The position numbers and the translations under genes were made by a program. Below, one piece after another: positions 47,379 to 59,985 of a DNA stretch of 64,000 bases. Source of the DNA: Lycium barbarum (lineage: Eukaryota; Streptophyta; Magnoliopsida; Solanales; Solanaceae); contig NC_083346.1 in NCBI RefSeq assembly GCF_019175385.1, positions 58,309,821 through 58,373,820 of the forward strand, given 5' to 3'. Within the stretch, counting starts at the first letter, position 1. Each line of letters starts with the position of its first letter. The notes below the pieces were generated by a model. The model did not search any database and was not told the DNA's origin. It worked only from the letters and a program-made list of their open reading frames with translations.

Positions 47379-50300
47379 TGTCACGACCCGACTAGGGCTG
47401 CGACGAGCACCCGGCGCTACCCCACCCGGGCACCCCTTTAACATACTTTCACATAACATCTAGGTGAGCCATAAATCAAATCATGCATTCTAGCCATCAA
47501 TCATACTGGTCCCAATTGGACGACAACATTTCTTATATCATCATAGGCATCTATGCCACATCAATGTACATAGGCCGACGAGGCCGACAAAATGACATAC
47601 AAAATATAGGCCGACAAGGCCACACATATCTAACGACATACACATGTCTACGAGCCTCTAAGAAGGTTATAACATATCACATGAGCGGGAAAGGACCCCG
47701 CTATGCCCATAATTATGTACACAAAATAATAAGTACCCAAAAGCTATAGCTCCGAATGAAATGGAGCTCCGCTATGTAGTCCCTGAAAATATAGCTATGG
47801 ATCAAGCATGTCTTCCTGTGCACCTGCGGGCATGACGCAGCGTCCACAAACAAAAGGACGTCAGTACGAAGAATGTACTGAGTATGTAAAGCATGATCAA
47901 TATCAATATGAAAGCTTAAGAGTCCACATATGAGATAGCTTTCCACAAGGACATTCCATCTCTATTGCGTATCCGTGTACATACATCCATATCCGTATTT
48001 ATTCACCTTCACATTCATTTTTATAACATATTCGTACTCATATTGATGTCATATACACACACACACATATATATATATATAGCTATAGCGTGCCCGACCA
48101 TGAAGGTTCGGTGTTTCATACATACTTGGCCAACCAAGACTCAAGGTCATACATACCTGGCCCTACCAAGGCATCAGGGTTATCCGTACCTTCTGCAGAA
48201 GTGCGCGCGCGTTTCATAATCATATACATACTCTATACATATTCATATACATATATTCTTACCCGGCGTCATAAGCTCGGGGTCTTATTATAGCCCTTCA
48301 TAGGCACACATACATATAATAGCTCATAAGCATCTTTAGCATCATTTTACTCTCATCATCATTACTATCATTGTCATTATCGTTACATCTACCCTATAGG
48401 CTTACTCGTCATACGAGGAACTTAGTACAATCGTAGCACATCGAGCATCGGGAGCTTACTAGCTCGGAGAATCAAATCGTTTGAAGGGAATCATTGCCTT
48501 ATAGGAGATTTAGACGTTTGGCCAAAGAACCATGCCTTATGAAAGAAGGTTTAGCCTTACATACCTTTTTGTTCGACTATATAACACTTGCACGTTCCCT
48601 TCCACGCTTGCGTTTCTCCTTCATCAAGGTCATACTATCGTTTGAATTGGCAACTAGCATAAATGGCTAAAGCTAGGGAAAATCGGACAGCATTTCCTTT
48701 ATTTATACAACATTCCTCCATATCGTAATTCAACTCCCAAACGTCAACAATACATTTACAATATCATAACAATAGCCTTTGATCATTTACGCTAACCACA
48801 TTCCCAATTCACTAACAATTATCCATAGTCAAGATCATAACACACGATTTCGTCCATTCACATACAATGTCCATTTCATGATCTTAACGTCATTTATAAC
48901 CCATTCATGTCACAACACAACAACAATCATGATTCAATTCAAACTATTTCTCAAAACATCACTATTCATCATTCATGACCCATTTTGCTATACTCTTCTA
49001 AAATCCCAGCATTTCAACTTCCAAATACCTTAAACAATATATAAATACCATAAATCTTACCTTAGATGTTTTAGGAACAAGCCTTCGTCGAAATACTCCA
49101 CCTGAGCAAAAACCCTCGTTTTTCTCCATTTGGATTTCTTGACTTGAATGATCTGTAATGGGTTTGCTTACACTTGATTCACTTGTTTTGTGTTGTTGAT
49201 CACTAAAAACCCTTGAAAACTTGTGGAATATATGTATAGAGATGTTTTAGAGAGAAGGGGTGTCAAGAAGAAATGAAATGAAATAACCTTGGTCCCTTAT
49301 ATTTATTGGACAAAATTTGTCCCGACCAAATATACGGACCAACATACGGTCCGTATAAATTGTACGGGCCGTATGTTTGGTCGTACAATTGGTCCAGAGA
49401 GTTTGGCCAATCTGGGTTGATTATACGGTCCCAAACATACGGACCGTATATGTTATAGCCCGTATTTTGTACGTTCGGATATCTCGAGATAGTTGTGGCA
49501 AGTTAAGGGTAAGACAATTTTCAAAAATTATTTTAATGTACAAGTTGTTATGAATATTATTAGTATGGAAATATTGAGAAAGGCTAAGGGCGAAAAGGGA
49601 AATTCGCAAAGTGGCTCATGAAAAAAATTGTGAAAGGCTAAGGGAAAAATGGGAATTCCACAAAACGATTCAAGAGTGTTCTTGAAGGACCTTGGCCGTG
49701 TGGTATAAGTATATGTGGGCCCCACCCATGGCCATGTGTCCATATCTTTAATTGGGGGACCTAAGTATAAATATATAGAAGTGGTGGCAATATAATACAT
49801 ATTCATCTTTTTCTAATTCACGAAATTTGAAGAAGCTTCATGAAGAAGACAAATATAGTAGTATTCGGCCATGGCAAGAAATTTGGTGCAATGGAAATTC
49901 ATCAAGAAAAATTATTTTCTCCCAATGTTCCAAGCAATTGGAAGGTCCTTATTAACATGAAGGAGTTGTTGGAGCAATTAAATCATTCATTTGTGCAATA
50001 TATGCCCCTAGCCGAGTGAAGAGATAAGAGGAAAAGGGTATGTGTCCAACCTTATCTTACATGTTTTATGGATGATTTGTGAGTATTGTAGAAGGTGGAA
50101 ATAGATGAAATTCATGAAACATGAATATGGTGGTTGTGGCCGAATATAGAGTAGTATTATGTAGATATGATGAATTAATTTTATTTAGTAATTTTATTGT
50201 TGTGTTGTGGATTCCATGATGTAAAAAGAAGGTTTGGTGGTTTGAAATGAATTTGAAATTGTTTGTGCATTATTGAAGAAGTTAGTATGACATTAGTGTG

Positions 50301-52652
50301 GTTTCTTATATTTGTAAGAATAAAGTTGTTAATGTATGGGTTGTTGACATAATTCATGAATTTGGAAGTGAGACATGTGTTGGAAGATTGTAAGTCGGGT
50401 TGTTGTGATTGAATTTGAAAGAAGGAAATAGGTTGTTATTGTCCTTGTTGGAATTGGAAGGTTTCGGGTGAAGTAGTATGTTTATTGAGTCGTTTTGAAT
50501 GTTATGTGAATTGAATTGAATATAAATGAAATGTCGTTGAATTGTATGACAAAGGTTGTTAATGTTAGAATGCGTCTTGAATTGATTGTTGATGTCGTTG
50601 GTATGATTAATGGTATTGTTGTTGGTAGTTTGGCCGAGTTGAATTCTCGGATCTGTTGATTGATGATTTGGGCCGAGTTAGATTCTCGGGGATGGTGTAT
50701 TTACAGGGGAGATGCTGCCGAAATTTCGGCAGATCATAAGTGAATTTATTTGAAAGACTAAGACAAGTGTGTGTGACGATGAATCTAATGATTATGTAAA
50801 TCTTCTTGGATGTAGACTAGTGATAACAAGCTTGGACAATTTAGCGTAGCTAATAGGACGTGGAACAGGTATGTTAAGGCTTGTCCCTTTCTTTCAAAGG
50901 CATGATCCCGATGTTATGATTTCATAATTGTTTCCATATCTTACTTGTTTTTCAAAAGTTAGAAGTCTATGGTCCCAAGGCAATGATTATGTTCCCGATA
51001 ACCCGTCAATGTTTTCCAAAATGTCCGTATCTTTTCAAAACAAAGGTTTATGGTATTGTAAGCTTTTATGACAAAAACGATGGATATGTTTTACAATGAC
51101 ATTGATGATGAGCATGAGAATATTTCTATGATGACTATGATAATAATGATTTCATGTTCGAAAGGTACTTGATGTGATTATTGCTTTGATTTTCCAAAAA
51201 TAGCTTCTGAAACGTTCGTGGAAGGTTCTGTACTTCAAACGCTCAAAACTTTCTTATACTAAATCGAATTGACCTGAAACTTGTTTCTGAGCCTTCAGGT
51301 GTCGGTTTATGTATGATGTTATTCGTTGCTCGTCTCATCTTATAATAATTGTTCCTTCAAGGTGAGACAAAGCAGCCATGGTTATTCCATAATGTAATCG
51401 GAGGTTACCGACCTTACGTCACTCCGATGGATACATGACTTTCCTTGGGCTCTCATGCATGCTGTTTATATGATATATGTATATGTATATGGGGGATATG
51501 GGTAAAAGGGCCATATGTTGCGCTATAGACGCATTGCCACTGGTCAGTTGGCGTAATATCATCCCGGACGCGGGATGCCCGGACGCGGGATATATGTGGG
51601 AGAGCCGACGTATTCGGCGCTATGATATGATATGTTCTATTTTCTATATATATGGAAAAAAATGTTTTTCAAAGAAAGCCAAGCATGCATGGCATCCGCC
51701 CTAAGAGGCACTCAGATGTACAGGTTACTCTTTCATCTCACCATGTGCCCTATATTTCCTTTGTGTCATTACCCATGCTATGTGTCCCTCATATGTTATT
51801 ATTCATGCCTTACATACTCAGTACATTGCTCGTACTGACCCCTTTTCTTCAGGGGCTGCGTTTCATGCCGCGCAGGTACACCCAAATGAGTTGAAGCTAT
51901 GATAGAGGATGTTCCAGCGGAGTTGGCAAGCTCCATTTGCTCTGGAGTGTTGCTGGGTCAGAGTACTATGCTATGATGTCTTGTCCGAAGTTAGAGACTT
52001 TGTAGACAGAGTCGTGGGTGTAGTATGTCAGTCTTGAAAGCGGCTTCACCAGCCGATGTGTCTTTATATTTTATGTTACAGATTCTACATGACCGCAGAT
52101 TTTGTTTGATTTGAGAACAACGAAAGAAAGATTCTGAAGGCTTAACTATGTTCGTCATTTCTTATTGATGTAAGAATCTAAAGAGATTAAGTATGTGATA
52201 AGGGTCAGAGGTTCGCTCGGCTCCGAATATGGGGTCGGGTGCCCATCACACCCTAGTAAGATCGGGGTGTGACAGTATAAATTATACGGCCAGTATGTTT
52301 GGCCGTATAATCCCCAGTGATCCCGAAGTTCGTTTCGTCGTCTCGTTTGATCTCCAATCCTTATGGAACCTTCTTAACACTTGTTCAACACCTCAATACC
52401 AATCCAAGGGACGTTATCACTCTTCTCCAAGACATCATTAAGCCCTTACTAACTCGTCACTCATAATTTCTTTCCGATGCTTATCAAATACTTTGCCTTC
52501 TCTTGGCAATCCTCTTCCCCCATCTCTAACATCTTTGAACTCTCATCTAGAATCATCGAATGTCATCGCTCGCTTATGAAAACATCGTATACTCATACTC
52601 CTTACTAGTTCATTCACTTGCGTGACAACGGAAGATTTTCCGAGGTGTAACA
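47379..52652 (-). repeat. 5' LTR of element A, containing a solo LTR
   Basis: On the minus strand it drives transcription of A. The TATA region is CCAATAAATATAAGGG (plus 49294-49309). The palindrome-rich U3 segment at 49330-49450 and 52275-52330 is split by the solo LTR 49451-52274. The conserved motif is at 47821-47890. Confidence 0.93.
49451..52274 (+). mobile_element. Solo LTR (2824 bp) inside A's 5' LTR, duplication GTATA
   Basis: Starts TGTTATAGCCCG and ends AGATCGGGGTGTGACA; GTATA flanks it at 49446-49450 and 52275-52279. It carries the conserved motif at 51807-51875. Its head, tail and body differ from the solo LTR in the partner LTR, so it is a separate insertion at the same base. 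Confidence 0.92.
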
Positions 52653-54807
52653 TTAGGCTATCAAAATAATATATGTAATATATGTATGCATACTGTAGTA
52701 GACTTGTGAGACCATCTAACCCACACTACGCATCTACGAGCCTCTACTGACATACTATACATGTAGGCGGAACAAGACTCCATCATGCCTAAAATATACA
52801 TATGTACCAAAAGAATAATCATAAGCACATCCGAACAATGGAGTGCTTTGAATCAGCTGACAGCTCCTAAGAATCCGCATCGAACTCACCTCCCTGTCTA
52901 CCTGTGGGCATGAACACAACATCCAAAGAAAACGGACGTCAATACGAGTGTAGTACTGAGTATGAGAGGCATGAACAATAACAACACATCAAGGAAATAA
53001 AAAAGGCATCAAGTATGGAGCAACTGTACTTGACTGGGAATTATATGAAAAGTAATGCATGCTAACTTACTTTTAAGCCTATCATCATCTCATGTATGCA
53101 TATCATATATATATAAACTGCCCGACCATATAGGTGCGGTGTGATAATCAGTAACATTAGCCCGCGTCCAGGCCTCCCGCATACGGGGTACCATCTCATG
53201 TCGGCCACTAGTGGTGTCTGCCCAGGCCAACTGGCCATGGTGTATCGTATAAGTTGCCGCTTTCGCAGTGACTGCCCGGCCAACTAGGCCCGGTGTAATA
53301 TGATTATAACATGCTCATCATAAAATACTTATAATAATATGCTTATCATAATATGTTTATCATCGTACATGCATAAGGCCTCTGGAATAACTATATTTTA
53401 TCGAGGTGACGTAAGGTCGTGAACCCTCGATTCCATTATGAACATTCCGCCTCACCTTGAAGGGATTTGTACATAAGGTGAGTGTATACATGGAACGACA
53501 CATTTACTTTATAAGAATGACATATCATATCTCTTGACTCATGTAGCTATTCATGATCTTAGGCTCTTGGCTTTCCGGAATATAGGAGGATCATGGAAAG
53601 GAAGAAGAATCATATCATTCATGCCAAAGAAAGAAAAGGTCTAGCCTCACATACCTTTGACGTTTTACTGAACTATCGCTCGCTTGTTCTCCTTCGATAT
53701 CGCGTTTCTACCTTCAAAAGAGAATTCGCATTTAGGTTAGTTAATTGACTATAGGAACGCGCGCTACTATTTCTAGGAAAATTTGGGCGGCACTTCCTTT
53801 GTTTATACTACTTTTCCCCTATTTCATGTAAACTTCCAACACCCACAACAACAATTACAATATAGCAATCAACAATCATCATTCATATACAATGGCCACG
53901 ATCCACCATTTCTCTTCATTTTTCCCACATTTATGGTTTTGGGTTCACTATCGTATTTTCTCATGTATCACACTTGTCTCATGGTTTACATGTCATTTAT
54001 AACGTATTCATACTCACAATACACTAACATTCATGATTCAATTCAATTACCATTCACTCATGGCACTATTCACTCATTTATGACCCATTTGCTATGCTTT
54101 TCTACAATTCGGGTATCTTAACCTTCCAATACCTTCAACAACATGAAATGGTCATGAAACTTACCTTAAATGATGGTTGAAAAAGCTTTGAATGGATTTA
54201 CTCCTCTAGCACCAAAACCCCACTTCACTCTTTCTTGGAACTTCTTGGTTTGGATGAACTTCACTTGAGTTTCACACACTTTGTTTCATGGATTTAAAGT
54301 TGTTGATCTTGATCTCCCTTTGATTCTCTTAAATTCTTGTGGATGAAGTGTTTTGGAGTACTCTAGAAACCTCTTGAACCGTGTAGGTGAGAAATGAAAT
54401 AAAATGAGCTTAGGGTCCCTTTTTAATACTCAAAATTTGATTTTTAATGAACAGTAGTCGGGATGCACAGTGGTCATAAACCCCACTTTACGGGCCGTAT
54501 TCTGGTTTACGGCTCGTTCTTCGCGACCGTATTTAAGCATATCAAAACCAAAACATGCTGGTGATCATGGCAGTTTACGACTCAGTTTACGGGCCATATT
54601 TCAATTTACGATCTGTATTCCAAGTCGTTTTTAACCATTTGAAGCATTTGACAGAAAGTTGAAATTTTTGAAAGGTTGGACGACGATAGCAGTTTACGGT
54701 CCGTAAATCACTTTATGGGTCGTATTCCACTTTACGACCAACTGGATCAAAGTGCCAACCTGCAACTTTTCATTGTACGTTCGCGGGGAAATTTCCGAGG
54801 TGTAACA
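52653..54807 (-). repeat. Main piece of element B 3' LTR
   Basis: The first five bases are the second copy of TTAGG. It matches 60171 onward of the B 5' LTR and carries the full U3 to the end GAGGTGTAACA at 54807. U3 holds TTTACGGGCCGTA-type palindromes at 54489-54735 and a TATA-like TATTAAAAAGG (minus) near 54414. The conserved motif is at 52905-52975. Confidence 0.93.
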
Positions 54808-54845
54808 CTCTTCCCCCCTTTTTGGAACATTCGTCCTCGAATGTT
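54808..54845 (-). other. Polypurine tract and stem-loop of element B
   Basis: The minus strand has AAGGGGGGAAGAG against the LTR end, preceded by the perfect stem-loop AACATTCGAGGACGAATGTT (54826-54845). Confidence 0.9.
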
Positions 54846-55049
54846 AAACACTCAGGATTCTACGAAATTTTCGCCAGAGTTTCCCCTGTAATTTGACACT
54901 ACCAACCTGTCACAACAACCCATAATATCATCGCCTCACAGGGCTACATCACAATATCAACATATCCGTGGCCACACACGACCAAAAGCATAAAAATAAA
55001 GCGTACATACCTCATATCGTCGGCGTTTCTTCTTGGATCTCTCCCAGGG

Positions 55050-56755
55050 GTTGGAATAAGTGTGGGTACTTGGACTTCATGCTCTCTTCTGCTTCCCAAG
55101 TCATTTACTCTCAGTTATCGTGTCACCATAAGACTTTGACTGAAACTACCCCTTTATTTCGGAGTCTCCGCACCTGCCTATCTAAAATAGCAATAGGCAC
55201 CTCTTCATAGGTAATCCATTCTGTCACTTGCACATCATCTATCGGGACAATCTTGGTGGGGTCTCCAATACACTTGCGGAGCATCGAAACGTGGAAGACT
55301 GGATGGACTGATTCAAGCTCCGAAGAAAAATCCAATTCATAGGCTACCTGACCCACCTTGCAGATGATTTTGTAGGGTCCAATGTATCTGGGACTTAGCT
55401 TCCCTTTCTTACCAAATCTCATCACCCCTTTCATTGGCGACACTTTCAAGAACACCCAATCACCGGCTTGAAATTCCAAGTCTCGTCGGCGGTTGTCCGC
55501 ATAGGACTTTTGGCGACTTTGGGCTGTCAACAACCGATCTTGGATCACCTTGACTTTTTCTACCGCCTGCTGAATCAATTCAGGGCCTTATAGCTGTGCT
55601 TCTCCTATTTCGAACCATCCAATTGGAGATCTACGTTTCCTTCCGTATAAAGCTTCATATGGAGCCATTTGAATACTGGAATGATAGCTGTTGTTATATG
55701 CAAATTCAATTAGCGGCAAATGATCGTCCCAACTTCCACCAAAATCCAGCACACATGCTCGTAATATATCTTCCAAGGTTTGAATGGTACGCTCGGCTTG
55801 CCCATCCGTCTGCGGATGGAACGCCGTGCTAAGCTTCACTTGAGTGTCTAGACCTTCTTGAAAGGACTTCCAGAACTTGGCCGTAAACTGTGCTCCCCTA
55901 TCTGTAATAATAGCTAGTGGAATACCATGAAGTTGCACAATTTCCTTGAGATATAACCTCGCATAATCTTCTGCTGAGTATGTAGTCCTAACTGGGAGAA
56001 AATGGGATGCCTTCGTCAATCTGTCCACGATCACCCATATGGAATCATACTTGCCACGGGAACGAGGTTATCGCACTATAAAATCCATGTTTATCACTTC
56101 CCATTTCCAAGTAGGGATTTCTATTGCCTGTAACAAGCCCCCTGGCTTCTGATGTTCAGCTTTTACTTGTTGGCAATTTGGACACTGTGCCACAAACTCA
56201 GCTATGTCTCTCTTCATGCCATACCACCAATACATCATCTTGAGATCACGATACATTTTGGTTGCACCTGGGTGAATAGAGTACCGAGAGCAATGTGCTT
56301 CTTCTAGAATTCGTCGGTGCAAATCCTCCACATTCGGCACACATAACCTGCCTCGGTACCTAAGAATTCCATCCATAGAAACTTCAAAAGGAGACTTTTC
56401 TTTCCCATGAGATGTGTCTCTATAATGACATAATTGCGGATCTTCGCACTGCCGTTCTTTCACTTCCATATCCAAGGAAGAAATTGTGGAATCATTTATA
56501 CTAATCCCGGCATCGCCCGAATCAATTATACGCACTCCAATATTAGCCAATCGATGGAGTTCTTGAACCATCTCTTTCCTTTCCGGAGGGACTTCACATA
56601 AATTGCCCATTGATCGGCGACTAAGTGCGTCGGCTACTACATTCGCCTTCCCGGGGTGGTATAAAATGTTAACATCATAATCTTTTAATAATTCTAACCA
56701 CCGCCTCTATCACAGGTTCAACTCTTTTTGCTTGAAGATGTACTGAAGACTTTGT
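55050..56755 (-). pseudogene. Integrase and chromodomain of element B
   Basis: A frameshift near 56755 in DHK-VFST leads from RNase H into a shifted frame. The 56610-56068 frame has the integrase zinc-binding region ([31 protein letters not shown]) and the first catalytic Asp (VINMDFI), then a stop at 56068. The 56034-55588 frame has IITDRGAQF and [14 protein letters not shown] with the other two acidic residues. After a stop at 55588 the 55578-55123 frame encodes KVSPMKGVMRFGKKGKLSPR and the chromodomain start (EVPIAILDRQVRRLRNKGVV). The final chromodomain stretch (TWEAEESM near 55085) is preceded by several stops. Confidence 0.92.
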
Positions 56756-58214
56756 GATCCGTATAGATATCAACGTGCACCCTGTATAAATAATGTCTCC
56801 ACATTTTTAAGGCATGAATGACCGCAGCTAGTTCGAGATCATGAGTTGGATAATTCTTCTCATGTTTCCGCAATTGTCTCGAAGAATATGCAATAACCTT
56901 ACCATGTTGCATCAATACGCATCCCAATCCGACACCGGAAGCATCACAATACACAACATAGCCATCTGGCCCTTCTGGAAGTGTTAGAACCGGGGCTGAG
57001 GTCAACCTGTTTTTCAACTCTTGGAAACTGCGCTCACAGGCATCATCCCATTGAAACTTTGCTGACTTCTGGGATAGCTACGTCAATGGGGCTGAAATAA
57101 TCGAAAAGCCCTCTACGAACCTTCGATAATAACCTGCCAAACCCAGAAAACTACGGACTTCTGTTGTTGTAGGCCTTGGCCAAGTCTTCACCGCTTCAAT
57201 TTTCTGAGTATCAACCCGTATCCCATCATCCGAAATAATATGGCCCAAGAATGTTACAGAATTCAGCCAAAACTCGTACTTGGAAAACTTTGCGTATAAT
57301 TCTCGAGATCGAAGAACCCCAAGAACAATTCGCAAATAATCTGCATGTTCTGATTCTGTGCGGGAATACACTAGAATATCATCAATAAATACTATCACGA
57401 AGAGGTCCAAAAATGGATGGAATATATTATTCATTAAATTCATGAACACTGCCGGAGCATTTGTCAACCCAAACGACATTACTCGGAACTCGTAGTGACC
57501 ATATCTTGTCCTGAAGGTAGTCTTGGGAATATCCGCTTCTCTAACCCTCACTTGATGGTAACCCGATCGCAAATCTATTTTAGAAAACCATTTGGCGCCC
57601 TGCAGCAGATCAAACAAGTCATCAATCCTCGGAAGAGGATATTTATTCTTTATCGTCACCTTATTCAATTGTCTGTAATCAATGCACATTCGTAGGGAAC
57701 CATCTTTCTTTCTCACGAAAAAAACTGGTGCTCCCCACGGTGATAAACTGGGCCATATAAACCCCTTTTCAAGCAAATCTTTCAACCGTGCTTTTAGCTC
57801 TTTCAATTCTGCCGGAGCCATTCGGTACGGAGGAATAGAAATTGGCTCGGTGTCCGGTAATACATCGATAGCGAAATCAATTTTCCTTTCTGGAGGAAGA
57901 CTTGGAAGTTCATCTGGAAATACGTCTGGGAATTCATTCACCACCGGAACAGATTGAAGAGTTGGCGAATCTGCTTCTGTATCATGAACTCGAACTAGAT
58001 GATAAATATAGCCCTTGGCTATCATCTTCCTTGCCTTGAGGTAGGAAATAAACCTACCCTTTGGGGATGCCGTATTCCCCTTCCATTTAAGTATGGGCTC
58101 TCCCGGAAATTGGAATCGAACCACCTTCAATCGGCAATCAACATTTTCATAGCATGAAGCCAGCCAATCCATGCCCATGATTACATCAAAATCTACCATT
58201 TCAAGCTCAATCAA
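56718..58214 (-). pseudogene. Protease end, reverse transcriptase and RNase H of element B
   Basis: The 378-aa frame 58214-57078 is the longest in the window. It covers the protease end ([20 protein letters not shown]), the linker ([20 protein letters not shown]), and all RT blocks: [56 protein letters not shown] and [14 protein letters not shown] stop at 57078 follows ISAPLT; the 57017-56718 frame then carries RNase H ([47 protein letters not shown]). RT itself looks intact. Confidence 0.93.
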
Positions 58215-58226
58215 ATTGGCTTTGGT

Positions 58227-59782
58227 CTAGCGATCACATATCACAACGACACAACTTTTATACACTTTCCTCGCTATCACGGAATCACCAACCAGAGTGA
58301 ATACCTCGAAAGGTTTAATTGGCTCGGGTTTCACCCCAATACAATCAGCAACATATGGAGTAACATACGAGAAAGTAGAACCCGGATCGATCAAAGCATA
58401 CACATCATGGGAAAATATAGTCAATGTACCTCTGACAACATCTGGGGAGGACTCAAGATCCTGTCGCCCAGCAAAAGCATATACGCGGGGCTGAACAACA
58501 CCTGAAGTAGATGCTCCCCCTCTGCCTTTGCCTCTACCTGCCGACGTCTGAGGAGTCTGTACTGTCGGGCGTACTGAAGAAGATCCCGCTGCTGAACCTA
58601 TGGGCTGAGCCCCAACCCTATCTCTCACCGACGGGCAATCCCTTATCATGTATCCGGTCTGACCATAAGCATAGCAAGCATCCGTACCCCGATAACATCG
58701 TCTGGAATGTAATCTACCGCACTGGCTGAACCGCGGTATCGGAGGTCTCCTCTGACTAAAATCTCCCCTAAACTGAGAATCCGAGGCCCTCGAACTCTGG
58801 CCCTGTCCTGACCGGGAAGAAAGATCAAACCCTCTGTCTAATAATTTGGGAGGCGCACTAGTCACTGACTGTCCCGAGTGCTTAGAATACATCTGTCTTG
58901 ACCCCCCTCCATACTCGCTGCTTGCTCCCATAGACCTAGTCCTCTTACCTTGCCTTTGGTTAATATCACAATCACTCCTCGGCAGCTGTTGTCGTTCCTC
59001 AAGATTCTGAGCATGGGCTTGTATGCGGGAAATGTCCATCCCATCTTGCAATGAAGCTGTCAAACAATCTTTGAACAAGTGCGGCCCCAACCCGCTCACA
59101 AACCTATGTACACGATCGCCCATGTCGGCCACCATAGTCGGGGCATACCTGGCCAGAGAATTAAAATGCAGGCTATACTCTCGAGCACTCATGCTTCCTT
59201 GCTTTAGATTCAATAACCTGTCCGCTCTAGCTCGGCGGACCTCGGGTGGCAAATAATGGCGAATGAAAGAGTCAACAAACTCCTGCCAAACGGGAGGAGG
59301 TGCATTTTTACCCTTGATGCTACCCAATTGTTGTACCACAATACCGCCACATCGCGGAGTCTGTAAGAGGCCAACTCCATGGATTCAGTCTCAGAAGCAT
59401 GAATAATCTTTAATGTCCGCAGCATCTCATCAATAAATCCTTGCAGTTCTTCCTCCAGCTTGGACCCAAAGAACTCCGGAGGATTTAAAGTCATAAAATC
59501 ACGGGCTCTCGCACTAGCTGAACGATCACTCGGGCCCGCATTCTGTCATTGTGCCTGTGCGGCTACAAATTGCGTCAATAGATGAATAGCTTCGGTCACT
59601 TGTTGACCCGAAGCGACTGGTGGACGAATTGGAGCGGAGGCTCTTCCTTGCTCTTCTACGTTGGGTGAGGCCTCATTTTGTGATTCGCCCTCTTCTACAT
59701 TCATCAGAGGCTCCCTTTCTGCCCGTCCTTTCGTTGTGGCTTTGCCCTTCTGGACGGCTGTAACTTTTTCCTTTGGCGGCAT
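58227..59782 (-). pseudogene. Gag and protease start of element B
   Basis: Start MPPKEKVTAVQKGKATTKG at 59782. A stop near 59546, then the core (DFMTLNPPEFFGSKLEEELQ) and a one-base frameshift near 59310 to the 370-aa frame 59339-58227 (PPEVRRARADRLLNLKQGSM, MGDRVHRFVSGLGPHL). The zinc knuckle at 58635-58676 reads CYAYGQTGYMIRDC: the second Cys and the His are both Tyr, so two zinc ligands are lost. The protease active site ALIDPGSTFSYVTPY is kept. The frame ends at a stop (58227) between CDR and the protease flap. Confidence 0.92.
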
Positions 59783-59967
59783 TCTGAAATCACAACACAC
59801 TTTTAGGAAGGACAAAATCTTATGCATGGCTCTATCGCACGATCTCATAAGAATAAAGACGGTCATTTTCCTAAATGCCCTGTAGCCTCTTGTTTATTAG
59901 CGTGGCGCGCTACACACCATAAACAAGACTCTACTAGACACGGTTCGTAGACACATCCTAGGACGAA

Positions 59968-59981
59968 CTGCTCTGATACCA
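59968..59981 (-). other. Primer binding site of element B, initiator-Met tRNA type
   Basis: The minus strand reads TGGTATCAGAGCAG, four bases from the LTR edge at 59986. Confidence 0.92.
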
Positions 59982-59985
59982 CTTT

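Larger units (their letters stand above)
36650..52652 (-). mobile_element. Tekay-like chromovirus element A, nested in B's 3' LTR
   Basis: LTRs at 36650-42197 and 47379-52652 are 2448 and 2445 bp once their nested solo LTRs are removed. The element is flanked by TTAGG on both sides (36645-36649, 52653-52657). On the minus strand it has primer site, gag, protease, RT, RNase H, integrase, chromodomain, stem-loop and polypurine tract. Five or more in-frame stops and one short deletion inactivate the polyprotein. Confidence 0.95.
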
